In this document: positions 44,040 to 53,190 of the stretch, in pieces | Position numbering within the stretch: position 1 is the stretch's first letter | Layout of the letters: the number at the start of each line of letters is the position of its first letter | Assembly: GCF_001403735.1 (NCBI RefSeq) | Contig: NZ_CXPG01000009.1 | Location: 186,001-250,000 of the forward strand | Source: Jannaschia rubra | Lineage (GTDB): Bacteria; Pseudomonadota; Alphaproteobacteria; Rhodobacterales; Rhodobacteraceae | Direction of reading: 5' to 3' | DNA length: 64,000 nucleotides | Translations under genes and position numbers: made by a program | The notes under the pieces: model-generated | What the model saw: the letters and a program-made list of their open reading frames with translations, nothing else | What the model was told of the DNA's origin: nothing | Database searches by the model: none

Positions 44040-46391
44040 TCAGGTTCCGCGCGGCTTCGCCCGCGTGGTCGGGGCGGCCGCGGTGGGGTCTTCGGGCCAG
44101 GGGTGGCGGGGATAGGCACCCCGCATGTCGCGCCGCACGTCGGCATAGGCCCCGGCCCAGAAACCGGGCAGGTCCTGCGTGATGGCGACGGGCCGTCCGG
44201 CGGGCGACAGAAGCTCCATCCGCAGCGGCGTCGCGCCGACCTTCGGATGCACCGTCTCGCCCAGAACCTCCTGCAGGCGCAGGGAGACGGTGGGGATGTC
44301 GGGGCCGTAGTCGATGGGCACCTTGCGCCCCAGCGGCGTGCGGTAATGCGCGGGCGCGATCCCGTCGAGCCGCCGGGCGTCGTCCCAGCCGAGCCACGCT
44401 TGCAACGCGTCGAACGGGTCGAGCCGCGCCAGCCCCGCCGCATCCGTCACCCCCTCCAGATAGGGCAGCAGCCAGTCCTCCAGCGCGGCCAGCAGCGCCG
44501 CATCCGACACGTCGCGCAACCCCGCCGCCGCGATCCGCGCGCGCAGCAGCCGCGCGCGTTTCGACCAACCCAGCGCGTCCACCCCCAGCGTCCGCACCCC
44601 GTCGAGCATTGCCGCCGCCACCGCACCCGATGGCGCGTCGGTCCACGGCCGGTCATCGAGCGCGATGGCGCCCAGCCGCTCCTGCCGCCGCGCCTCGACC
44701 CGGCGGTGGCGGGCGGACCAGCGGCAGAGGTCGGTCCAGGCGATCCGGTCGCCCAGCACCGCGCGCAGATCGGCCTCCGCGATGGGAAGCGCGCGGCGCA
44801 CCCGCGCCTCCGTCGGGTCGCCGTCGAGGTCGCAGGCCACGATCAGCCGCGCGCCCGACAGCGCATCCCCCCGGTCCATCCGCGCGCCCTTGCCCCCCGA
44901 CAGAAGCCAGCGCGGCGCGTCGCCGGGCCGCCGCAGGCCGATGCGGTCGGGATAGGCCAGCGCCAGCCGCTGCGCGTCCGACAGCTCGGGCCCGGCCTCG
45001 TGGCGCTTCAGACGCTTCGCCTCGGCCCGCGCATCGGGGGGCGGGTCGCGCAGGACCGGGGCCAGATCGACGGGGCCGGGCGCAAGCCGCACCGATAGCA
45101 CCCCGGCCAGACGCGCCGCGCCGGTGCCGCCGCGAAGCACCATGTGGCCCAGGCGCGGGTGCAGCGGCAGGCGCGCCAATGCGCGGCCGTGATCGGTGAT
45201 CCGCCCGCCCGAGAGCGCGCCCAGATCCGACAGCAGGGCCCGCGCCTCGGCCAGCGCACCGGCGGGCGGCGGCGTGAGGAAGGCAAGGTCGTCCGACCCC
45301 CAGACCGCCAGTTCCAGCGCGAGGCCGGCCAGGTCCGCCTGCGCGATCTCGGGGTCGGGGAAGGCGCGCATCCCGCCTTCCTCGCCCCGCGTCCAGTTGG
45401 CGAAGGCCACGCCTTCGGCCACGCGGCCCGCCCGACCGGCGCGCTGCGCCGCCTCGGCCCGCGTGACGCGTTCGGTGACGAGGCGCGACATGCCCGAGGC
45501 GGGGTCGAACCGCGCGCGCCGCGCAAGGCCGCCGTCGACCACCGCGCGCACCCCTTCGATGGTGAGCGAGGTTTCCGCGATGGCGGTCGCCAGCACCACC
45601 TTGCGCCCCGGCCCCGTGGCGATGGCCGCCTGTTGCGCGGCGAAGGGCAGCGCGCCGTAGAGCGGCCGGACGTCGGCCGCGACACCCGACAGAAGCGCCG
45701 CGCAGCGGCGGATCTCGCCCTCGCCCGGCAGGAAGGCCAGCACGTCGCCTGCCGTCGCCTCCAGCGCCTCGACCACCAGCGCGGCGATTTGCGCCTCGAC
45801 CCGCTGGCTCGCGGGCGGCGGCCGGTCGCGCCAGCGCCGCTCCACCGGAAAGCTGCGCCCGTGGGATGTGACGACGGGCGCGTCCAGCATCTCGGCCACC
45901 GGCCCTGCGTCGAGCGTCGCAGACATGACCACCAGCCACAGGTCGGGCCGGAGCGCCTGCCGTGCCTCCGACGCGAGCGCCAGGCCGAGGTCGGCGTTGA
46001 GGGAGCGTTCGTGGAACTCGTCGAAGATCAGCGCGCCGATGCCGGGCAGGTCGGGGTCGGACTGGATCATGCGGGTCAGGATGCCCTCGGTCACGACCTC
46101 GATCCGCGTGGCGGGCGACACGTCGGAGGCACCGCGCATCCGGTAGCCGACGGTCCGCCCGACCGGCTCCCCCAGCGTCTGCGCCATCCGGGCGGCGGCG
46201 GCGCGGGTGGCGAGACGGCGGGGTTCCAGCATGACGATGCGCCCCGCGACATGGGGCAGCATGGCGAGCGGCACGCGCGTCGTCTTGCCGGCACCCGGCG
46301 GGGCCTGCAGGACGGCGACACCACCGGCACTCAGCGCGGCCAGCAGGTCCGGCAGGGCGTCGTCGATGGGAAGGGGCGGGGGCGTCTTCAC
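44040..46391 (-). CDS. hrpB: ATP-dependent helicase HrpB
   Basis: DEAH-box RNA helicase-like protein of 783 residues. Motif I is [15 protein letters not shown] near residue 35, motif II DEFHER near 120, followed by SATLD; later RAGRAGRV forms motif VI. The C-terminal half has the HrpB-specific region ending [18 protein letters not shown] and [22 protein letters not shown]. Its RNA target is unknown. The start is a GTG with no good ribosome site but overlapping the stop of an 18-codon frame that has one (see 46388-46444). Confidence 0.93.
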   Translation of the reverse strand: MKTPPPLPIDDALPDLLAALSAGGVAVLQAPPGAGKTTRVPLAMLPHVAGRIVMLEPRRLATRAAAARMAQTLGEPVGRTVGYRMRGASDVSPATRIEVVTEGILTRMIQSDPDLPGIGALIFDEFHERSLNADLGLALASEARQALRPDLWLVVMSATLDAGPVAEMLDAPVVTSHGRSFPVERRWRDRPPPASQRVEAQIAALVVEALEATAGDVLAFLPGEGEIRRCAALLSGVAADVRPLYGALPFAAQQAAIATGPGRKVVLATAIAETSLTIEGVRAVVDGGLARRARFDPASGMSRLVTERVTRAEAAQRAGRAGRVAEGVAFANWTRGEEGGMRAFPDPEIAQADLAGLALELAVWGSDDLAFLTPPPAGALAEARALLSDLGALSGGRITDHGRALARLPLHPRLGHMVLRGGTGAARLAGVLSVRLAPGPVDLAPVLRDPPPDARAEAKRLKRHEAGPELSDAQRLALAYPDRIGLRRPGDAPRWLLSGGKGARMDRGDALSGARLIVACDLDGDPTEARVRRALPIAEADLRAVLGDRIAWTDLCRWSARHRRVEARRQERLGAIALDDRPWTDAPSGAVAAAMLDGVRTLGVDALGWSKRARLLRARIAAAGLRDVSDAALLAALEDWLLPYLEGVTDAAGLARLDPFDALQAWLGWDDARRLDGIAPAHYRTPLGRKVPIDYGPDIPTVSLRLQEVLGETVHPKVGATPLRMELLSPAGRPVAITQDLPGFWAGAYADVRRDMRGAYPRHPWPEDPTAAAPTTRAKPRGT

Positions 46392-46444
46392 CGGGGCGGC
46401 ACGGCCTGGCCATCGGGCGCCGCCGCGGGGCGGGTGTGGGGCAT
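46388..46444 (-). CDS. Possible 18-residue leader ORF coupled to hrpB
   Basis: An ATG at 46444 preceded seven bases earlier by GGAGGAG, a near-ideal ribosome site, opens an 18-codon frame ([18 protein letters not shown]). Its TGA overlaps the hrpB GTG by four bases. Since hrpB has no site of its own, ribosomes ending here would restart at hrpB. An alternative is that an indel has separated hrpB from its real N-terminus, though hrpB already begins where relatives do. Confidence 0.4.
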   Translation of the reverse strand: MPHTRPAAAPDGQAVPPR

Positions 46445-46562
46445 GGCGGCTCCTCCGGGTCGGGTCGGACGGTATCTAGGGCAAGCGCCGCGCGCCGTCA
46501 CGTCCCCGGCCCGCATCGGCGCCGGCTTGCATCGGCGCGGCGCCGGGGGCATCCCTTGGCCG

Positions 46563-47546
46563 ATGACGGCGCGCGACCCCCTGCACGATGCGATCCTGAC
46601 TGGCGACCGCCGGGCGCTGGCACGCGCGATCACGCTGGTCGAAAGCACCAGGCCCGATCACCGCGAGCGGGCGGCGGCGCTGCTGGACGCGTTGCAGGCC
46701 GAAGGGCGGCAGGCGCTGCGGATCGGGCTGTCGGGGACGCCCGGGGTGGGCAAGTCGACCTTCATCGAGGCGTTCGGCACGATGCTGACCGCGGAGGGCA
46801 GGCGCGTCGCCGTGCTGGCCGTCGACCCGAGCAGCGCCCGGACGGGGGGGTCGATCCTGGGCGACAAGACGCGGATGGACCGGCTGGCGCGCGACCCGCG
46901 GGCCTTCATCCGCCCCTCGCCCGCCGCGAGCCATCTGGGCGGCGTGGCCCGACGCTCGCGCGAGGCGGTGGCGCTCTGCGAGGCGGCGGGCTTCGACGTC
47001 GTGCTGATCGAGACGGTGGGCGTGGGCCAGTCGGAAACGCTGGTCGCGCAGATCGCGGACCTGTTCGTCTTGCTGCTGGCGCCCGCCGGGGGAGACGAGT
47101 TGCAGGGGGTCAAGCGCGGAATCATGGAGATCGCCGACCTGATCATGGTCAACAAGGCCGACGGCGACCTGAAGGCCACGGCGAACCGGACGGTGGCCGA
47201 TTATGCCGGGGCGCTGCGCCTGTTGCGCAAGCGGCCCGGCGACCCCGACGGATTTCCCAAGGCGCTGCCGGTGTCGGCGCTGGAGGCTTCGGGGTTGGAG
47301 CGCGCCTGGGAGGAGATGCAGGCGCTGGCAGGCTGGCGGCGCGAGACGGGGCACTGGGACCGGACGCGCGCCGATCAGGCGGCGCATTGGTTCGGCGAGG
47401 AGGTGCGCGCCGGCCTTCTGGCGCGGCTGACCGAGGATGCGGCGGCGCGCGCGCGGATGGCGGCGCTGGCCGCCGAGGTGGCGTCGGGCGCGCGGGATGC
47501 GCGGGGGGCCGCGGCCGAGATGCTCGAATCGCTTCGTCCTGCTTGA
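46563..47546 (+). CDS. meaB: Methylmalonyl-CoA mutase-associated GTPase MeaB
   Basis: G3E-family P-loop GTPase of 327 residues (older name ArgK) that guards methylmalonyl- or ethylmalonyl-CoA mutase by editing its cobalamin cofactor. The Walker A loop is [18 protein letters not shown] at about residues 54-71, then [29 protein letters not shown] and NKADGD for base recognition. The mutases are not in the window, but mce is at 15.8 kb. The -35 box of the rpmB promoter overlaps its stop codon. Confidence 0.94.
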   Translation: MTARDPLHDAILTGDRRALARAITLVESTRPDHRERAAALLDALQAEGRQALRIGLSGTPGVGKSTFIEAFGTMLTAEGRRVAVLAVDPSSARTGGSILGDKTRMDRLARDPRAFIRPSPAASHLGGVARRSREAVALCEAAGFDVVLIETVGVGQSETLVAQIADLFVLLLAPAGGDELQGVKRGIMEIADLIMVNKADGDLKATANRTVADYAGALRLLRKRPGDPDGFPKALPVSALEASGLERAWEEMQALAGWRRETGHWDRTRADQAAHWFGEEVRAGLLARLTEDAAARARMAALAAEVASGARDARGAAAEMLESLRPA

Positions 47547-47571
47547 CGCCGCCGGCCACGGGGACTATCAC
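47543..47571 (+). promoter_or_regulatory. Probable rpmB promoter
   Basis: TTGACG (47543-47548) and TATCAC (47566-47571) stand 17 bases apart, a good sigma-70 arrangement. Transcription would start near 47578, leaving a leader of about 64 bases that begins with a small hairpin GGGCCG-TTTT-CGGCCC (47584-47599). Confidence 0.55.
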
Positions 47572-47641
47572 GCCGCGACCGCGGGGCCGTTTTCGGCCCT
47601 GTTCATGTTTTCCTGAACCCTAACTCCCCGGAGCTGTTGCC

Positions 47642-47944
47642 ATGTCGCGCGTCTGCGAACTCACCGGAAAAGGCCCGATGACGGGCAACAACGTCAGCCA
47701 CGCGAACAACAAGACGCGTCGCCGGTTCCTGCCGAATCTCAACGACGTGTCGTTGCAGTCGGAAACCCTGGGCCGGGCGTTCAAGCTGCGCATCTCGGCC
47801 GCCGCGCTGCGGACGGTGGACCACCGCGGCGGGCTCGACGCGTTCCTGGCCAAGGCCAAGAACGACGAGCTGTCGGATCGCGCGCTGAAGATCAAGAAGG
47901 ACATCGCCAAGTCCTCGGACACGGCGGCCGCGCTGGAGGCCTGA
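47642..47944 (+). CDS. rpmB: 50S ribosomal protein L28
   Basis: Ribosomal protein of 100 residues, the longer alphaproteobacterial form. It begins [20 protein letters not shown] with the following [20 protein letters not shown], the conserved rRNA-binding part, and has a C-terminal Lys-rich helix. CGGAG stands before the ATG. It has its own promoter and a strong terminator, so it forms a single-gene unit. Confidence 0.98.
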   Translation: MSRVCELTGKGPMTGNNVSHANNKTRRRFLPNLNDVSLQSETLGRAFKLRISAAALRTVDHRGGLDAFLAKAKNDELSDRALKIKKDIAKSSDTAAALEA

Positions 47945-47965
47945 GCCCCCCGCCACGTCTGGATG

Positions 47966-47989
47966 AAGGCCCCCGCGCGGGGCCTTTTT
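47966..47989 (+). terminator. Rho-independent terminator after rpmB
   Basis: Stem AAGGCCCC (47966-47973) and GGGGCCTT (47979-47986) around CGCGC, continuing in T to 47989. It lies 22 bases after the rpmB stop, and as the structure is symmetrical (AA before, TTTTT after) it may also help end the convergent sirtuin transcript. Confidence 0.9.
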
Positions 47990-48007
47990 CGTGTCTGGCG
48001 GGGGCGG

Positions 48008-48706
48008 TCAGCCCATGACCTCGTCCACCCAGCCGGGCACGAGTTGCGTGGCGGGGCCGGTGCGGACCTCGTCGAAGTCGCCGCCCGAGGGGTCGAGGTT
48101 CAGTTCCAGCGTGCGTGCGCCCGCGGCGCGCGCCAGGGCGGCGAATCCCGCCGCGGGATAGACCGTGCCGGAGGTGCCGACCGAGACGAAGAGGTCGGCC
48201 GCGGCCAGCGCCGTCTCGATCTCCTCCATCCGATACGGCATCTCGCCGAACCAGACGACGTCGGGGCGGGTGGCGGCCGCGCCGCAATCGGGGCAGGGCG
48301 CTTCGGGCGACATGACGGCGGGCGCGTCCCAGCGGGCGCCGCAGGCATGGCAGAGCGCGCGCGACAGGTCGCCGTGCATGTGGACGACGCCCCGCGCCCC
48401 GGCGCGTTCCAGAAGGTCGTCGATGTTCTGCGTGACCAGCGTCACGCCGTCCCGCCTCGACAGGCGGGCGAGCGCCTCGTGCGCCGCGTTGGGAGCCGAG
48501 GCTGTCATGTTGGCGCGCCGGGCGTTGTAGAAGTCGTGGACCAGCGCGGGATCGCGGGCGAAGCCCTGCGGCGTGGCCACCTCCTCCAGATCGTAGCGCG
48601 CCCAGAGGCCGCCCGCGTCGCGGAAGGTGCCGAGGCCCGATTCGGCGCTCAGCCCCGCGCCGGAGAGGACGACGATGCGGGCGGAGGAGGCAGCGGGACG
48701 GATCAT
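48008..48706 (-). CDS. cobB: Sir2-family NAD-dependent deacylase, class III type
   Basis: Sirtuin of 232 residues removing acyl groups from protein lysines with NAD. The NAD fold has VVLSGAGLSAESGLGTFRDA and TQNIDDLLERAG, the catalytic His is in VVHMHGDLSRA, and zinc is held by CHACG and CPDCG. The Tyr-x-x-Arg of DFYNARRANM matches the pocket of SIRT5 and E. coli CobB, suggesting desuccinylase or demalonylase activity. The ATG at 48706 is chosen because homology starts there; a longer frame reaches 48742. Confidence 0.92.
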   Translation of the reverse strand: MIRPAASSARIVVLSGAGLSAESGLGTFRDAGGLWARYDLEEVATPQGFARDPALVHDFYNARRANMTASAPNAAHEALARLSRRDGVTLVTQNIDDLLERAGARGVVHMHGDLSRALCHACGARWDAPAVMSPEAPCPDCGAAATRPDVVWFGEMPYRMEEIETALAAADLFVSVGTSGTVYPAAGFAALARAAGARTLELNLDPSGGDFDEVRTGPATQLVPGWVDEVMG

Positions 48707-48810
48707 GTGACGAGCTTGTCGCAAACGGGTGGATATTGCCACAGTCGGGTCGAAAAGCTGACGCGGTCGGTGGCTAGGGTTCGGCCACGGTCAGATCCGA
48801 AAGGCCCCCG

Positions 48811-49488
48811 ATGTTCCGCCCCACCGAGACCCCGATCCTGACCCTGCGGGGGCCCTGGGGCGTGCCTGTCGAGATCGCGCCGAGCTTCCTTCTGCTGATG
48901 TTCGTGCTGATGGGGTTCCGCTTCGAGGCGGACGGCCTGATCTTCGTTGTCCTGGTGGGCCTTTCGATCCTGCTGCACGAATGGGGCCACGCCTGGGGCG
49001 CGCTGGTGCAGGGGGAGCCGGTGCGCCGCGTCGTCCTCTGGGGCGGGGGCGGGTTCTGCGAATACCGCCGCGCGGCCACGGCGCGGAAGCGGGAGTTGAT
49101 GGTGGCGATGGGGCCGCTGGTGAACCTGACGCTCTGGGCCGCGGCGTCGCTGGCGGCGGAATGGATGTCCGCGTCGGCGTGGGGATCGGACGCCTGGTTC
49201 GGGATGGCGTATCACTTGCATGTCTTCGGCTGGATCAACCTGACGCTGTTCGCGCTCAACATGCTGCCGGTGCAGCCGCTCGACGGGGGGCAGCTTCTGC
49301 AACTGGCGCTGCTGCGGGTCGTGTCGCCGCGTGCGGCGATGCGGGTTGCGGGGGTGGTCGGTCTGGTGGTGGCGGTGCTGTGGGTTCCGGCGATGATCTA
49401 TGTCTTCATCACCTGGGGCTGGGTCCTGTTCTTCATCCCCTCGATCCGTCGCCATCTGGAAATGGCGAAGGGCCGGCCGGTGTTCTGA
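48811..49488 (+). CDS. Site-2 protease-like M50 metallopeptidase
   Basis: Membrane zinc protease of 225 residues. The first zinc motif is HEWGH at residues 56-60 inside the helix VLVGLSILLHEWGHAWGALV, and the second is NMLPVQPLDGGQLL near residue 150. About four to six spans are visible and no PDZ domain, so it belongs to the short, PDZ-less group found in many bacteria. Substrate unknown; such proteases often cleave anti-sigma factors, but none is beside it. It ends four bases from a convergent secreted-protein gene. Confidence 0.87.
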   Translation: MFRPTETPILTLRGPWGVPVEIAPSFLLLMFVLMGFRFEADGLIFVVLVGLSILLHEWGHAWGALVQGEPVRRVVLWGGGGFCEYRRAATARKRELMVAMGPLVNLTLWAAASLAAEWMSASAWGSDAWFGMAYHLHVFGWINLTLFALNMLPVQPLDGGQLLQLALLRVVSPRAAMRVAGVVGLVVAVLWVPAMIYVFITWGWVLFFIPSIRRHLEMAKGRPVF

Positions 49489-49492
49489 GCGT

Positions 49493-50002
49493 TCAGCAGC
49501 CGTCCGCGTCGCAGACCCGAAGGTCGCGCAGCCAGTCGGTCCATCGAGCGAGTTCCTCGGTCGGCGGGCTGACGACCCAGCTGCGCTGCACGGCAAAGAG
49601 GACGTCCTTCCCCTCGATCACTCGCAGGAGGTCCATCTCCGGCCGGCCGGAGATGTCGGCGTTGGGGCAGGCGTGTATCGAGAGAGTGGCGGTGCGGCCG
49701 TCGATCTCGGCCACGTCCGGGTCGAGCGAGAAGGCACCGGAGCAACTGGCCGTGAGGTCGGCCTGCAAACGTGCCACGAGGTCCGTGGCCCCCATCCCCG
49801 TGCCGCGCAGTTCGGCCACGGTCAGCGCATCGGACCAGTCGGCGAGGGTCTGGCCGTCGGCGACGTATTCCACGAGGCGGATGCCGCCGGCCTGGCTGAC
49901 GTGGACGCCGGCGAAGCCCGCGGGCGGGAACAGGCGCAGGACCTCCTGCGCCTGGGCGGGAAACGTCAGGAAAAGGACAAGCGCCGTCAGTGCGTTACGC
50001 AC
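49493..50002 (-). CDS. Secreted protein of unknown function
   Basis: Exported protein of 169 residues with a signal peptide (ALTALVLFLTFPAQAQEV, cut after AQA). The mature part has four Cys residues, at SCSGAF, HACPN and the terminal VCDADGC, which probably form two disulfides in the periplasm. I do not recognise the family. Its start overlaps the end of the upstream lipoprotein gene by eight bases, so the two form an operon. Confidence 0.7.
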   Translation of the reverse strand: MRNALTALVLFLTFPAQAQEVLRLFPPAGFAGVHVSQAGGIRLVEYVADGQTLADWSDALTVAELRGTGMGATDLVARLQADLTASCSGAFSLDPDVAEIDGRTATLSIHACPNADISGRPEMDLLRVIEGKDVLFAVQRSWVVSPPTEELARWTDWLRDLRVCDADGC

Positions 50003-50351
50003 AGGTCCGTTCCGCGACGGACACGAACTGCTTGTAGCGCGTCCAGAAGCGTTCGTCGCCGCGACGGTCGGACTGGCGCGTCACCTGTGCCAGATGCGGG
50101 TCGCGGAAGAAGGCCACGACGCGGGCCTGTTCGGAGCGGCCCAACGTGGCGTCGGCGGTGGCCTGGACGCAGCCGCACAGGCTGCTGGAGCGGGCGGCCC
50201 GGTCGGAGCGCATGCAGGCGGAGTGGATGGGTCCGGTGGCGAAACTGCGCACCGGCGCATCAAAGCGGCCGCCGCCGACGGCCCCGCCGCCGCCGCATGC
50301 CCCCAGCACCAGCGTCACCGCCAGTGGCGCCATCATCTTGATCGGATTCAT
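49995..50351 (-). CDS. Putative small lipoprotein
   Basis: Protein of 118 residues with a lipoprotein signal (MAPLAVTLVLGACGGGG; lipobox LGAC). The mature region begins with glycine-rich GGGGAVGGGRF, then has two nearby Cys in LCGCVQATADATLGRSEQAR and another at the C-terminus (RTCA). The ATG at 50351 is chosen for the lipobox distance; a longer frame reaches 50372. Related proteins in Rhodobacterales look similar but have no known role. It is coupled with the next secreted protein. Confidence 0.72.
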   Translation of the reverse strand: MNPIKMMAPLAVTLVLGACGGGGAVGGGRFDAPVRSFATGPIHSACMRSDRAARSSSLCGCVQATADATLGRSEQARVVAFFRDPHLAQVTRQSDRRGDERFWTRYKQFVSVAERTCA

Positions 50352-50428
50352 CGCTGCCCAGCCTCCGGTCATCCGTTTTGCCCCACGATGCCATGGGTCG
50401 CGGGGCCTGACAATGACCGGCGGAAGGC

Positions 50429-50458
50429 AAAAGCGCGGCCCGGCGACGCGGGCCGCGC
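50429..50458 (-). terminator. Rho-independent terminator after rhlE
   Basis: On the minus strand, GCGCGGCCCG and CGGGCCGCGC form a perfect 10-bp stem with a six-base loop, followed by TTTTGCC. It starts nine bases after the stop of the helicase gene. Confidence 0.8.
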
Positions 50459-50466
50459 GGGCGTCG

Positions 50467-51756
50467 TCAGGCGCCCTGACGGGAGGTGCGCCGACGGTTT
50501 CCGCCGGGACGGCCGCCCGCGTTTCCGCCGGGCCGCGCCGCCTTGGGCGCGCCCTGACGCGGGCCGCCGCCGCCGCGACGTTGCCCGCCGCCGCGGGTCT
50601 GCTTGGGCTTGGCTTCTTCCTGCTGGGGGGTCCAGCGGCGACCGGAGGCCACGGGGATCTCGCCCTTGATGACCTTTTCGATGTCCTTGAGTTCGCCCAT
50701 CTCGTCGGGCGCGCAAAGCGTCACCGCCGCCCCCTCGCGCCCGGCGCGGGCCGTGCGGCCGATGCGGTGGACGTAGGTTTCGGGCACGTTGGGAAGCTCG
50801 AAGTTGTAGACATGCTTGACCACGGGGATGTCGAGCCCCCGCGCCGCGACGTCGGTCGCGACCATGACGGGCGCCTTACCGGTCGAGAATTCATCGAGCG
50901 CGCGGGTCCGCTGGCCCTGGCTGCGGTTGCCGTGGACCGCGACGGCGGCCACGCCCGCGGCGGTCAGCTGCTTGGCCAGCCGGTCGGAGCCGTGCTTGGT
51001 GCGCGCGAAGACGAGCGCCGCCTCGCCCGAATGGGCGCGCAGCAGGTCGATGAGCAGGCCGGGCTTTTCGGCCTTGGCGATGAAGTGGATCGACTGCTCG
51101 ATCCGGTCGGCGGTCTGGCCCGAGGTCGCCACCTGCACCCGCACCGGACGGTCGAGATAGGTGGCGGCCAGCGACTCCATGTCCTTGGGCATCGTGGCCG
51201 AGAACAGGAGCGTCTGGCGCTGCGCGGGAAGTTTCGCGGCGATCTGCTTCAGGGCGTGGATGAAGCCCATGTCGAGCATCTGGTCGGCCTCGTCCAACAC
51301 GAGGAACGTGGTCTGCGACAGGTTCGCGGCACCCCGGTCCATCAGGTCGATCAGGCGGCCGGGGGTGGCGACCAGAAGATCGACGCCGCGTTCCATGCGC
51401 TTGATCTGCGGCGTGATGCCGACGCCGCCCACGACCTTTGCCACCTTGAGGTGGCTGCCCTTGATGAAGCCGTCGAGGTTCTCGCCGATCTGGTTCACCA
51501 GCTCACGCGTGGGGGCCAGGATCAGCGCGCGGGCGGTGCGGGGCGCGGGGCGGGTCTCGTCCGAGAGGATGTGCTGGATCAGCGGCAGGCCGTAGGCGGC
51601 GGTCTTGCCGGTGCCGGTCTGCGCGAGGCCCATGACGTCGCGGCCGTCCAGCGCAGGGGGGATCGCCTGCTTCTGGATGGGGGTGGGGTCGGTGATGCCC
51701 ATGTCCTGCAGGGCGGTGATGAGGCGGGGCTTGAGCCCCAGCATGTCGAAATCCAT
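50467..51756 (-). CDS. rhlE: DEAD-box RNA helicase, RhlE type
   Basis: ATP-dependent RNA helicase of 429 residues. Motif Q (GITDPTPIQKQAIP), motif I (AQTGTGKTAAYGLPLI), PTRELV, the DEAD box (FLVLDEADQMLDMGF), SAT and the C-terminal VATDVAARGLDIP and HRIGRTARAGREG are all present. The tail of about 60 residues is Gly- and Arg-rich (RGGGQRRGGGG), a common RNA-binding extension. It probably acts in rRNA maturation or mRNA turnover. ATG at 51756; the upstream open frame to 51819 is not needed. Confidence 0.94.
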   Translation of the reverse strand: MDFDMLGLKPRLITALQDMGITDPTPIQKQAIPPALDGRDVMGLAQTGTGKTAAYGLPLIQHILSDETRPAPRTARALILAPTRELVNQIGENLDGFIKGSHLKVAKVVGGVGITPQIKRMERGVDLLVATPGRLIDLMDRGAANLSQTTFLVLDEADQMLDMGFIHALKQIAAKLPAQRQTLLFSATMPKDMESLAATYLDRPVRVQVATSGQTADRIEQSIHFIAKAEKPGLLIDLLRAHSGEAALVFARTKHGSDRLAKQLTAAGVAAVAVHGNRSQGQRTRALDEFSTGKAPVMVATDVAARGLDIPVVKHVYNFELPNVPETYVHRIGRTARAGREGAAVTLCAPDEMGELKDIEKVIKGEIPVASGRRWTPQQEEAKPKQTRGGGQRRGGGGPRQGAPKAARPGGNAGGRPGGNRRRTSRQGA

Positions 51757-52092
51757 GAAATGTCCTTCGCGCCTGTCGCGCGTCGTGGCGTTCCCGGTGG
51801 AACGCGGGTGAGGGGTCACGGCACGCCCCGTCGCGGGGTCGTGTCGCGCTGCCCTGGCGTGATCCTTGGGGAAGCGTCCCGCCCGTCGTGGGATCGTCCG
51901 TCAGCGGACGACCGGCTCACGCGGCCCGAGGGGCGGGGTCGGGTGCCATGTGGCGGGTCGGGACGGGCCTGTCAAGGCGCCGCGCGGGGCGGGCATTAAG
52001 ATAAGACATGGATGTCGGGGCAAATATTTGCGTCCGGCGGATCGGCGTGGAATATTGTCGCAGCCACTGCCCACCCCGTTCTTCGGTGCCCG
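51757..52092. other. Intergenic region between rhlE and the LOV kinase gene
   Basis: This 336-base gap between divergent genes holds no ORF I can support. Left of about 51980 it is GC-rich, with small hairpins such as CGTCCG-TCAG-CGGACG near 51895. From 51985 to 52060 it becomes AT-rich (ATTAAGATAAGACATGG, then CAAATATTTG and GGAATATTG), the likely promoter area of the photosensor gene. Confidence 0.6.
52020..52031. promoter_or_regulatory. AT-rich palindrome upstream of the LOV kinase
   Basis: GCAAATATTTGC is a perfect 12-bp palindrome 61 bases before the kinase start, within the only AT-rich stretch of the gap. It may be a regulator site; no known consensus is certain. Confidence 0.35.
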
Positions 52093-53088
52093 ATGAAAGA
52101 CACGCCCCGTCCCTCGACCCGGACCCTGTTGCAGACCATCGGCCTGGAGCGGCTGATCGAACACGCGCGGCTGCCGCTGTGCATCAGCGATCCGTCGCAG
52201 GAGGACAACCCGATCGTTTATGCGAACCCGGCGTTCAGCGAGCTGACGGGCTATTCGAGCGAGGAGGTGGTCGGACGCAACTGCCGGTTCCTGCAAGGCC
52301 CCGAGACGACGCCGGAGAGCGTCGAGCAGATCCGCCGGGCCATTCGCGAGCAGGCGGTGACGACGGTGGAGATCGTCAACTACCGCAAGGACGGCCGGGC
52401 CTTCGTCAACGCGCTCCAGATCGGGCCGGTGCACGACGACACCGGCGAGACGGTGCTGTTCTTCGGCTCGCAGCTCGACATCAGCGAGCGGCGTGCGGAG
52501 GAGTTGCAGCGCGCGCAACTGGAAACGAGCGAGTTGCTGCACCGGCTGCGCAACATCGTCAACGTCATGTCCGTCGTCATCCGCATGAGCGCGCGGGAGG
52601 AGACCGACGTCACCCGGCTGGTGCAGACCGTGACCGAGCGGCTGCACGCGCTGAGCGACGCGCATTTCCGCACCTTCGATCCGGCGCAGGATGCGGGTCA
52701 GCCGCTGGACGACTTGCTGCAGACGATCCTGCATGCCTATGCGCCGGGCGGGGCGAGCCAGGTGGCCATCGCGGGGGCGGCGGGGGTGACGGTGCCCCGG
52801 CAGGTGGTGACGGCCCTGACGCTGGCCCTGCACGAACTGGCGACCAATGCGGTCAAACACGGCAGCCTGAGCGCGCCCGAGGGCCGCGTCCGCATCGACG
52901 TGTCGGCCGATCCGGAGGGCCGGGACCTGGCGCTGCGCTGGACGGAGAGCGGCGGGCCCCCCGTGCAGGCGCCGGATCGGGCGAGCGGCTCGCGGATCAT
53001 CCAGCAGCTGACGCGATCGGCCGGGGGCGGTCTCGACTACGACTGGCAGGCTTCGGGGCTGACGGTGCGGATCAGCTTCGCCCTTTGA
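52093..53088 (+). CDS. LOV-domain blue-light sensor histidine kinase, HWE family
   Basis: Photosensor kinase of 331 residues. A PAS/LOV domain at about 25-132 carries GRNCRFLQGPET, the LOV signature with the flavin-reactive Cys64, followed by NYRKDGRAFVNALQIGPVHD. The kinase part begins with the phospho-acceptor His150 in ELLHRLRNIVNV, has the HWE N-box LALHELATNAVKHGSL, the WTESGGPPV patch and GSRIIQQLTRSAGGGLDYDW. No membrane span, so cytoplasmic. ATG 52093 gives the natural start; a longer frame to 52012 would run through the promoter. No response regulator or photolyase stands beside it. Confidence 0.92.
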   Translation: MKDTPRPSTRTLLQTIGLERLIEHARLPLCISDPSQEDNPIVYANPAFSELTGYSSEEVVGRNCRFLQGPETTPESVEQIRRAIREQAVTTVEIVNYRKDGRAFVNALQIGPVHDDTGETVLFFGSQLDISERRAEELQRAQLETSELLHRLRNIVNVMSVVIRMSAREETDVTRLVQTVTERLHALSDAHFRTFDPAQDAGQPLDDLLQTILHAYAPGGASQVAIAGAAGVTVPRQVVTALTLALHELATNAVKHGSLSAPEGRVRIDVSADPEGRDLALRWTESGGPPVQAPDRASGSRIIQQLTRSAGGGLDYDWQASGLTVRISFAL

Positions 53089-53190
53089 TCCGCCGCGCCG
53101 GCGCCGAAGATCGCCGCGGCGACGATGATCGCTTGAGATGCGGGCGCGCAGGCGGCAGGTTGGAGATGACAATCGCCGGAGGTCGCGCCC

